Assembly (NCBI GenBank): GCA_036365515.1
Contig: CM070874.1
Span: 222,246,442 to 222,310,441, forward strand
Source of the DNA: Torymus aiolomorphi
Lineage: Eukaryota > Arthropoda > Insecta > Hymenoptera > Torymidae
Length of the DNA stretch: 64,000 bases
Direction: 5' to 3'
Position numbers and translations under genes: made by a program. This document shows, one piece after another, positions 55,374 to 64,000 of the stretch. Position 1 is the first letter of the stretch, and each line of letters opens with the position of its first letter. The notes beneath the pieces were generated by a model that was given only the letters and a program-made list of their open reading frames with translations, was not told the origin of the DNA and ran no database searches.

Positions 55374-55924
55374 AATTGGTTGTATGATCATCCATCAATT
55401 TCTGAGAACAAAATCCATCGCTGGAGTGGATTCACACCTGGTTGTGAACTCATTGAAATTCACGGTTTCGCTGATGCTTCTAAATTTGCATATGGTGCAG
55501 TTATCTACCTGCGCTTAATCCAAAACCAAGATGTTCTAGTTACACTTCAGGTGGCCAAAACTCTAGTAGCTCCACTTATAACGTTAAATATACCTCGCTT
55601 AGAACTTTACGCTGCGTTGCTACTAGCTCGACTTACTCAAACTTTCATCGAATCATTCCCTCTAAAGGTTGAGGGTACACATTTATGGTCTGATTCTGCG
55701 GATGTACTCTTCTGGCTTAAAGACCACCCTTCTAGATGGGGAGTTTTTGTAGCTAATCGGTACTCAGAGATTTACACTCTGCTACTTGACGCATATTGGC
55801 ATCACGTGCGTTCAAGTGATAACCCTGCCGATGTCATTTCACAAGGTATTGAGCCCTCAAAACTACTTTCGCATAGTCTACGGTGGAGAGGCCTGTCTTG
55901 GCTATCAGATAATCACGCGGCATG
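55374..55924 (+). pseudogene. BEL/Pao RNase H, truncated
   Basis: HGFADASKFAYGAVIYLR, ETARLELYAALLLARL-like and LWSDSADVLFWLKDHP give the BEL RNase H. HHVRSSDNPADVISQGI and RWRGLSWL mark its C-terminal end. Homology stops near 55925. The open frame then continues for 140 bp in antisense Helitron sequence, which is not part of the gene. Confidence 0.88.
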
Positions 55925-56859
55925 GTCACTTCACCAAATAATTTATCTTTTAGTATCTTATTTAATAAACGATCTTTCTTTAAATGAAAAACGCGTGCTA
56001 CAATGTCTGGTCTATCAGAAGCTTGTTGACCAGATAGAAGATTATCTTGAATCTCTGGCCATTTAGGGTTACATGTCATTGTCAAAAAAATATCTGGTTT
56101 ACCTTTATCATTGACTATAGCCATAGAATCTTGATAACATTGTTGCATATGTCTAGGAGCACCAATAAATGTTGATGGAAGAATAATAGTTTTTCCTACT
56201 TGTCCATTCATGTCATTAGCTGAATTTTGAATGTAATCGTGTAATCCTTGGTAACTATCTGCTTTTAATTCTTTTTGATGATCTTTACAGAATTGGATTC
56301 TATCTTTTTCAATTTTTACGTAAGAATCTACAATCCATTGTTGAAATAATCTTCGACCTGATAAAAAAGGATTAAATTCATCAGGTCTAATAGCTATATG
56401 AAATTTAGTGTAGGCCATACGAGTTACACGCCGACATCTGTTATTAGGTGTATTAACACATTGTAAGTCTTTATGCCATCCTCTGGAACCATGTGGGTAA
56501 AAAAGAGGATAAATCCATGGCTCGACATTTGGGTCCATTGTACTAACACATTGTAAAGTTTTAGTAGTTTTATTTCGAATGGTTACATATGATTCAGGAA
56601 TCTCTCCATCAGCTGTTGTTGCGAAAATAGCTGCCACTTCATTCGTTCGTTGAAAATTATACCTTCTTCTATCAGTTCCTGGTTTTAACGTAAACAATAG
56701 TTGTAATTCAGGTTCGCTTTCATTTTGTCCTAAAAGTGACCGCTGAGTCTCAATTTCTTTTTTCATCATTTCATAAGATTGAGCAAACACATTATGCTCT
56801 CTAATTACCCTATCTAAAATTGAGATTGTTTCACGATCGAATCGAGTACTTTGATTCAT
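55925..56859 (-). pseudogene. Canonical Helitron helicase-like N domain, truncated
   Basis: From Met 56859 the minus strand reads LDRVIREHNVFAQSYEMMK, WIYPLFYPHGSRGWHKDL, RRLFQQWIVDSYVKIE, IILPSTFIGAPRHMQQCYQD and PDIFLTMTCNPKWPEIQ, a textbook Helitron helicase-like N domain of the canonical animal type, distinct from the DUF6570 type at the left end. It ends at KLFGEVTMP, just before the HUH motif would come, where BEL DNA begins. The last 27 codons of the open frame (to 55834) are antisense BEL. Confidence 0.9.
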
Positions 56860-57415
56860 CCTAAAATGAAGTGAAAAAGCTGTCCGAATAAAGTACTTTC
56901 GTTTTCAGATGGATATAAGGCTGTGTTGATTTGGTAATAAATTTGTCCTTGTATCTTAAAACAATAAGGTCCCTGACGACGTGATTGAAAATTACATAAG
57001 TTGGCATTAAATGATGCAAATGACAACGAATTGTTGTAATATCTAATATTTTGAAAAAAGTCATTGGATTTATGATGCGTTCCATTAAACATTCCCGAAA
57101 GTTCTTCAGGAAAAATGGGTTTTGGATCTAAGGCAACCACTCCATGGCTACAGCAATCATTAAACGAAAGTTTTTTATTTGCTACTTTTTCAGAAACAAA
57201 ATGTTTTGCATTGCAATGACAACATAAAATATTCATTTCCCCTAGATAATCTTCTTGTCTACGTTCGTCGATAAGACGATTACGAATAATTTGTCGACGA
57301 TGTCTTTGATTTTCAGAATTTTGCATACGCCTTCGAACATTATAAAACTCTTGTTCTTCTAGAGTTCGTCTTCGACGTGGCATATTTACGTATAATAAGA
57401 ACGAATAAAAAAACA

Positions 57416-57416
<1 letters not shown>
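56856..57416 (-). pseudogene. Helitron protein N terminus, upstream of the N domain
   Basis: 186 codons: a basic start (MPRRRRTLEEQEFYNVRRR), CCHCNAKHF with a following CCSHG, and NPFFQNIRYYNNSLSFASF-like and GPYCFKIQGQIYYQI segments typical of the region before the Helitron N domain. It is joined to the next part by a frame change of one or two bases near 56860. The upstream side is bounded by an (AAT)n run. Confidence 0.85.

Positions 57417-57417
<1 letters not shown>

Positions 57418-57467
<50 letters not shown>
57418..57467. repeat. (AAT)n microsatellite
   Basis: About 17 uninterrupted AAT units. Confidence 0.95.
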
Positions 57468-57644
57468 TGTAAAACAATGAAAAGTACAAAAAAGTTTATT
57501 TTTATTGTTTATTGGTTCATATTACTATGCAGTTGGTCTTTTTATTTCAATTAATATATATTTCAATTTTTCAAGATATATCGGTTTATGTATTCAATAA
57601 ATTTTTGTAGGTTTATTTATATAATCGGTTATTGTTATTTTAAT

Positions 57645-57700
57645 TTTTTGATAGGTTTATATAGGTTTATATAGGTTTATATAGGTTTATATATTTGATA
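57645..57700. repeat. 10-bp minisatellite GGTTTATATA
   Basis: Four to five direct copies with small changes. Confidence 0.8.
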
Positions 57701-60505
57701 ACGTTCTGTAAATTTATGTATTTGGTAAGTTCATATATATATGTGTTTGTATATTCAATAGGTTTATGTAAATTTAAATATTTAATAAGTTTATGTATGT
57801 TTATGTAGAATTATATAGGATTATAGGATTATAAAAAATTCTGTTTATTCATAAACAATACAATTATTTTAATACAAAATTATGTAAATATATTACAATT
57901 CATGTGTTATAGTGCGAATGTAACAATTTCTTGGATTTAAGGAAAATAACAAATCTAATATATAATTATAATAGTATTATAAAATCTTCTTATGGTCTTC
58001 TATTTTTCAGTTTCCAAATGTACCAAACGTTAGTCCAAAAAGTCTGAAAAAAACAATTAGTAAATATTTATAATATTCTATGAAAAATATGTTTTATAGT
58101 GATATAATCAACAAAATTATAATGAAGATAGCAATAAATATGTTGAGTACAATATTACAGAGTAAAATTTAAAATATCCAAGAAATATATGTTATACTAC
58201 AATAAGTTTAATAATATTTAGTTAAATGTACAATAATTCAGTTACTATAGTTTATCATCGTTTCAATTATATGAATATGTTTATTATTAACGTATTATAG
58301 TTTATTTTAGAAAAAAAAACTTAGTTAAGGCAACAATAGTCAATTCTACAATGTATTATATAGTTAACTAATAGTAAGGCCTTTTTATGCGTAAAAATTC
58401 AAAAGACATTTAATACAACTAAAAAAGTATTAAAAATGAATTAAAACATAAAATACTTAAGTGTGAATGAATAACATCTTTATTTTGAAGATATTAAGAC
58501 AATAACATAAAACTCGAATAATAATGACCCATGAGATATTAATTTCAAGTAAAATTAAATTTTAATTAATAAAAATGTATCATTGCACATTATATTCCAT
58601 ATATTGTTTCAGCGGCTAATACAATAAAGATGTTGATAAGTCAATTTCATTAAAATAAAAGCTAATCATTGAGTTTTCAATGAAGCTAATAAAATTTCTT
58701 GTCCAGGTGGTTTATAAATAATTTGACTAATACATATGTATTGCACTAAATAATATTATACATAACTGAGTAATATTATTTATTTTTATTACCTGTTACA
58801 ACTAATTCCGATGCTGATTCCAGTATATTTAGTAGTTTTGAGAGATCAGAACTTTGATTTGAATGGTAATTTTATCGGTTTTGAAGGATTCAGTAACTTC
58901 AATGAATCTGTAAATATAAAAGTAAAATAATTTAAAAAGTTTTTATTTTTAAAATATAAAAGATTAATATAAAAGATTATTATCATCTTTGATGACTAAT
59001 TTACTAATATTTACTAATATATAATAATAAATGTTGATGATGATAGTAAAAAGTATTTGATAACTCATGAAAATGCTATTTTTTAAAAGCACAATATATT
59101 CTAATAATAACTAAGAAAACTTAACCTTAAATATAATAAGGTTAACCTACTACATATCTTACTAATATAATAATATAGTAAGATATTTATCTAAAGTAGT
59201 TATTTAATCATTTACTTACATAAAAGCATGCGTTAACGTGGAATAAGAAAACAGTAGATTATGGCGATATTAATTTGTTGTAAAAACCACTATTGATCAT
59301 TTTAAAATTCAATGCAATCAGTATTTTAAGTAGTACGAATTCCACAACAAATCCCAAATTCACATTCGTAAGCAGATCGACTTGTACGTAATAAATAATG
59401 TAGTTCTCACTATAACACAATATTTATTAATTAGACGGTGGCCTTCTTTTTATTAGAAAACGTGATATCCGTATCTTCGTTGTTAGAAAACGTGTTATGA
59501 ACGAAAATAATTGTAATCAAGATTATGAATCTTGAAGATTAAATTTGATTGGTCCGTATAATACAATTGGCGGCAAAACCTTTAGTTTTGAATTTATAAA
59601 AAAATTGTAATTTGAGCATATTAAAATAATTAGCAAAAAGAAAATCCGATTTCTTATTTTTATGATAAATTATACAATTATGTTATTTCTTTTAACGCAA
59701 ATGAAAATAAATCGTTCAACACACATTATATTAGTCTTTAGAAAAGACAGAAAACAGATTTCAATTTAGTTCTTATTGTAAAAAAGATGTATCAAAAATA
59801 ATTTATAAGAAGATACTAAAAATTGTGTACACACACATATACATAACAGCTATGAAGTACTAAAACATATTGAAAAATGAATGTGCAAACAAATATATCA
59901 CTGATTACATGAGAATCTACAGTATTTTACTTAACAAAAAGAATCCTTTTTTATTATGAAAAATTAAAAAGTATAAAATAAAAAATATAAGTAATGGGCT
60001 TTGAAAAAATAAAACAACACTATACAAAACATATTTATTTATGTTCTTACTACATTTAATAATTATAAAGAACAATGTAACTGAAAATTAGCATATTAGG
60101 CACAACAATCTTTTTATACTTAATGAACATATTCAGTCAGTCTCAAAATTACATTAAAATACAAATTAGTATTCTTTAATACCTATATAAGTAAGGTACA
60201 ACATTTATAGTATTTATATAAATGCTCTGAGTAGCTTAGAGTAATGACAAATATTTTTATATTAAAAAATTTATTAATAAATCTAGTTGAAAAGTAAAAT
60301 ATCACCTCTATGAAGTCTTATGTATGAAATTGTTTTAAAATAGCAATTTTCTAATTATTATTTAATCAAGAATACTGCAAAAAAATCATTAATTGAAAAA
60401 TAAGTGCATAAAATCATTTTGAATAAAACATTGTAATATTCAGCAATATAAGTGAAAAAGTGGCAGCGCAAAGTCTTAAATCAAGGAATTATATGTATGT
60501 AATAT

Positions 60506-60617
60506 AATTCTGTGTATGTAATTTAATGATCCTTACGTATAATCTAATAATCTAATAAATAAAAAGCATATCTTTCTATAATATACGTAAGGATCATTAA
60601 ATTACATACACAGAATT
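60506..60617. repeat. 35-bp perfect inverted repeat
   Basis: Arms 60506-60540 and 60583-60617 are exact complements with a 42-nt loop. Further copies of TTACATACACAGAATT follow at 60618-60662. Confidence 0.9.
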
Positions 60618-60988
60618 TATACACAGAATTACATACACAGAATTATATTACATACACAGAATTCCTGAATTAAAAACTTCATACTGGTACTTTTTCACTT
60701 ATATTGAAACAATTTCATGTATAAGACTATAACAATCTCTTCAAACTTGCAAAGTCTTTAAACCAAGATTTTACATTTATAACTACATTTTCTTCGAAGG
60801 CACTATTCTTACGGAGTCTTACATAAAAACAATAGAAATTCTTCTAATGTCTTATTACAAAAAAGCACCATTAATCTCATCTTTTTTAAACAAAATTAAT
60901 TTTTTTGATCAGTCATAACATAAATATCATACTATGATGCAATTTTAAAATAAGACTAACAATAAAAATGTTAAAATACAGAAAAGTA

Positions 60989-62366
60989 CTAAGCCGCAGA
61001 AGAGATTCCTCTTTTTGGAGTTTTAATAGCAGTATTGATGAGATTAGCAATTTCATCAGCATTTAACGGGAGTTTTTCTGTATCAACTACAACACATGAG
61101 ATATCTTTACATGTAATGGTTATAGGTCCAGCTAAAAATATAAAATTATATAAAAATATGAAAAATATATAATAAAAAAATAAAAAATTTGTTAAATTAT
61201 AAAAATAAATAGGAAATTTGGTTTATACCATTGGGTTTAAGCTCTCCTGTAACCGTTACATAAGTCCCTTTCGGTATGTTGATTGGAGTGTAATGTGAGA
61301 TCTGAACTGTAACTTTATGGATTTTATCAGTTATTGAGCCACAGCCATAACTCATGTTATTGAATTTGTCCATAGTTTGGACAAAAGCTGTCTTCACATA
61401 GCCAGAAATAGCTGTAAATATCATCATAAGTAAAAAAATTATTTATCAATACATACTTTAAATACAACTTGAAAAAAATAATATTAAAAATAGATTTTGA
61501 ACTACTTATTTCTACACTTAAAGCTTTATTAATATTTTTAGTAAATTTATCTGTATTATAAATATTAAATTTAATGATTAATATGAATTTTTTAATAAGA
61601 CAATAAATAACTTTAAATGCTTTACGTTAAATTGCTTTTGAATTAAAGACCTTATATAAAATACTTACCTATTAAACCTTCAGCTTTTCCAACATCTTCA
61701 AATGTGACAGTTTGTACAGGGTTAGAATTTCCAGTGAAATTTGTGTGGTATCCCAAATAATGAACGACAGTGTTTTTTTGAATGATCAATTCGTATGGTA
61801 CTAAATTTTGGTTTTCTTTGAAATAACTCATTTGTACAGCTTTCGTGTAGCCCCCATCAATATGGAGAATCTGTCAAATAATATAAGAATATAATAATCA
61901 AGTAATCGATAAATATATAGGATTAAATAAATTCTAATGTATCATTGATCCAAATATATAATTTGAATTACAATATAATTTCATTAAATAAATAAATAAT
62001 GGCAACTCACACGATGAATAGTAATGTCATTCTGAAATTGAGAAATGAGCTCTTCTCCCCACATTATGCACAAAATTCTTCTGTTACCCGTTGTACCATT
62101 TGAATTACTGAGCACAAACTTAAATAGTTTATATTTCTTTTTTGGCCCACTTCTTGCATGCCATTGATCTCGTCAACATAACCAATTAATTCACTAAAAT
62201 AAAATAAAGTGACTTCAGAACATAGACATATAAATATAATGTATATAAAATGTCTTTATATAAAAACTTACGTAGTTTGATCTCTATCGACCAGCTCATC
62301 AAAAGCTTCATCTGGTGAATATTGAATTTGAGCCATTGTTCAGCAAATCAAATTCAATAAAGCAAT
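60989..62366 (-). CDS. Spliced OB-fold (RPA-like) nucleic-acid-binding gene, five coding exons
   Basis: Exons, minus strand: 62336-62272 (ATG; the exon itself begins at 62366), 62193-62011, 61870-61669, 61411-61229 and 61131-60989 (TAG). All introns have GT-AG ends with good donors (GTAAGT, GTGAGT, GTAAGT, GTATAA), and codon phases match across all junctions. The product is about 258 aa. Segments such as ELIGYVDEINGMQEVG, GPKKKYKLFKFVLSN, ILCIMWGEELISQF, VQISHYTPINIPKGTYVTV and GPITITCKDIS look like one or two OB folds of the RPA1 type, which bind single-stranded DNA. Within exon 2 one base is missing (near 62150), shifting the frame between EVG and PKKK, so this is either a fresh pseudogene or a sequence error. 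RPA-like ORFs are known Helitron cargo, and a Helitron fragment lies 3.5 kb downstream on the same strand. A host gene is equally possible. Confidence 0.75.
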
Positions 62367-62662
62367 CTAAAAAAGCAAAATAAAATAAAATTAATTTTGA
62401 CAAAAATATATGATTTTACATTTTATTAACTTAATATTTGTTTCTTAACATTTTAACATAAAAATAAATAATTCAAGTAATAATAAATAAAAGAAGTATC
62501 GTTATTTCATATTACTTTTTATAAACAAAAAATAATAAAAGAAAATTATTGAACAATAATTATGAACTTAACATTATCAGTTATAAACAGTAAACGTTCA
62601 TCAAAAAAGCATTAATATTAAAAAATAACAATAGTTGGATATAAATAAAAGATTACACTTAC

Positions 62663-62740
62663 CTTTTATGATGATATTCAAAATATTCTCTGGGATTATA
62701 ATACTGATTCCGATGGATTAAAATAACCTTTGTACCAGTT
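62663..62740 (-). other. Probable 5' UTR exon of the OB-fold gene
   Basis: The donor GTAAGT at 62657-62662 (minus strand) would join to the acceptor before 62366, giving a 5' UTR intron of 296 bp. The upstream limit of this exon is not visible. Confidence 0.55.
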
Positions 62741-62900
62741 TCACGCACAAGCACACGTGCGTGAATAGTAATCTTTTTAAGGGTTAGGATACCAGTTTTT
62801 TTTCTTCCTTAGTTGAGATATCGACACCAGGTCACGTCCTCTAGGATACCAGTTCCACGCACAAGCACATGTGAAAAGTGATCTTTTTAAGGGTTAGGAT
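62732..62900 (-). promoter_or_regulatory. Two direct repeats upstream of the OB-fold gene
   Basis: A 55-59 bp unit (CCAGTTTCACGCACAAGCAC to CTTTTTAAGGGTTAGGAT) occurs at 62732-62790 and 62847-62900. The first holds the dyad CACGCAC...GTGCGTG around an ACACGTG box. Placed 70-240 bp upstream of the first splice donor, it is a candidate promoter element. Confidence 0.45.
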
Positions 62901-63255
62901 TGCATGTTGTACCTTGCACAATCTATACGAGTGACACGTAAATTACGTCATTGACCCTTTCAATACGTGACTTACATTAATATAGTAATACGTTTAAGAA
63001 TGAACTACAATTATCATTAAATCATCACATAAAATATGTAATTATTAAATTAAAATTACTATTTATTATTATATTATATATTTATTGCATATATTATATT
63101 ATTATAATATATATATCCAAACAATGCTAGAAATTAAAATATAGGTTTCAAATCAAACTCAAATTTTCGCGCCTATTCTGTATAGACCAATCAAATGTGT
63201 TAACATCAACCAATCAAAACAGTCTTATTGTGATGACAGATTTCTTCCATCACTT
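62901..63255. other. AT-rich spacer
   Basis: No gene or clear repeat seen; short (TA)-rich runs near 63060-63115. Confidence 0.5.
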
Positions 63256-64000
63256 TTTTAAGAGAGGATTGTATACCACCTTGATTATCATTGAAAATTT
63301 CTATAAGCTCTTGAGGATATTCGATTTCATTTAACAGTTCTCTTAAATAAACAGCTTCTTTCGCAGCATCGGATAACGCCATACACTCAGCCTAAGTCGT
63401 GGAGAGTGCAACCGCCCGTTGTTTACGTGATTCCCAACTTATAGAACCATTATTCATAATAAACGCAAATCCAGTATAAGACCGTCTATCGTCTAGTAAG
63501 ACCCTCCAATCTGCATCTACATAACCCCTAAGTTGACCGTCTCCTTTCTTAAAAGAAATCCCAAAATTAATCGTCCCTTTTAGATATCGAAGAACTCTCT
63601 TTGCAGCCATCCAATGACTTTTATCATAACATGAAACGTACTGACTTAAATTGTTAGCCACATGAGAAATATCAGCTCTAGTAGCAATGGATAAATACAT
63701 AAGAGAACCTATTATCTCGCGATATGGCAATTTTTGATCATCGCAATTCATACCATTTGGTTTAGAAAGCTTTCTTGAACTGTCAATTGGAGTAGCTATG
63801 GGCTTACAATCACGCATATTGAATCTATCTAAGACCTCACTAATATACGTGATTTGATGCATTATTGTATGATTCTTATCTCTTTTGAATTCAATTCCCA
63901 ATCATCAATTTATTTCACACAAATCTTTACATTCAAATCTCATATTTATATCTTTCTTAAGATTTTCAAGTAAATTATTACTATTTGTTACAGCAATAAG
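63256..64000 (-). pseudogene. Copia RT-RNase H fragment, runs off the window edge
   Basis: From the edge the minus strand reads the RT end (a TNSNNLLENLKKDI segment, then stops near 63902) and from 63901 an open 169-codon stretch: YREIIGSLMYLSIATRADIS, VLRYLKGTINFGISF, GYVDADWRVLLDDRRSYTGF and SRKQRAVALSTT. A TAG replaces the Glu codon before AECMALSDAAKEAVYL, which continues to about 63280. The RNase H Asp of DADW is kept. It differs from the copia at 36-42 kb in style and length of the linker, so it is a different family. Confidence 0.9.

Larger units (their letters stand above)
50191..55925 (+). mobile_element. BEL/Pao retrotransposon, 3' end lost
   Basis: 5' LTR, tRNA-Tyr-type primer site, a 1.65-kb leader, gag-protease, RT and part of RNase H. 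The sequence switches at about 55925 into a minus-strand Helitron fragment, so integrase and 3' LTR are missing. Stops and frame changes in pol and a damaged RT active site show it is dead, while the gag-protease ORF is still open. Confidence 0.92.
57468..60980. other. AT-rich stretch without genes
   Basis: No protein-like ORF. It contains a short minisatellite (TTTATATAGG-type, 57651-57700) and a 35-bp inverted repeat at 60506-60617. The part next to 60989 is probably 3' UTR of the minus-strand gene. Confidence 0.5.

Overview
The window is eukaryotic, AT-rich and almost entirely built of transposable elements. The family set (R1-clade non-LTR element, Penelope-like element, BEL/Pao with a tRNA-Tyr-type primer site, Ty3/gypsy with a tRNA-Trp-type primer site, copia, Helitrons) points to an arthropod, most likely an insect. 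Hymenoptera is my guess from the repeat style and is not proven. I see no rRNA gene, no CRISPR array and no canonical tRNA gene. One spliced cellular-type gene is present at the right end.

Layout: 1-7.0 kb, a decayed Helitron-like element reading Rep(HUH)-Pif1 helicase-EEP endonuclease-USP-type cysteine protease. 8.55-13.86 kb, a 5.3-kb R1-clade retrotransposon with a 10-bp target duplication. 15.56-16.89 kb, a Penelope-like relic with a GIY-YIG domain and a hammerhead-like terminal module; a second copy of that module lies at 29.2 kb. Between these modules is a minus-strand gypsy relic (gag at 29 kb, protease 27.6, reverse transcriptase 25.6, RNase H 25.0, unclassified distal ORFs to 17.2 kb). 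It is broken by two insertions: a 5.2-kb block with tRNA-like tandem units and a 14-bp flanking duplication, itself hosting a 2.55-kb DNA transposon, and a 0.8-kb insert carrying a psq-type helix-turn-helix fragment.

30-36 kb is repeat-only DNA: a 28-bp minisatellite, a (TG)n-bearing family with palindromic ends, a 1.85-kb near-perfect palindrome, 312-bp tandem units and a long (AT)n tract. 36.2-42.47 kb is a copia element. Its 3' LTR is cut by a 6-kb gypsy of CsRn1-like type (42.47-48.55 kb) with both LTRs. 50.19-55.92 kb is a BEL/Pao element whose 3' end is lost at a junction with a minus-strand canonical Helitron fragment (to 57.4 kb). 57.5-61 kb is AT-rich DNA without genes. 61.0-62.7 kb, minus strand, is a five-coding-exon OB-fold (RPA-like) gene with good splice sites but one single-base frame break. 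A copia fragment runs off the right edge.

Nearly every element ORF is broken, several at catalytic residues, so the elements do not work together as a system. The items most worth a second look are the protease- and nuclease-bearing Helitron, the tRNA-like tandem block, the covarying hairpin array in the gypsy leader, and the OB-fold gene.
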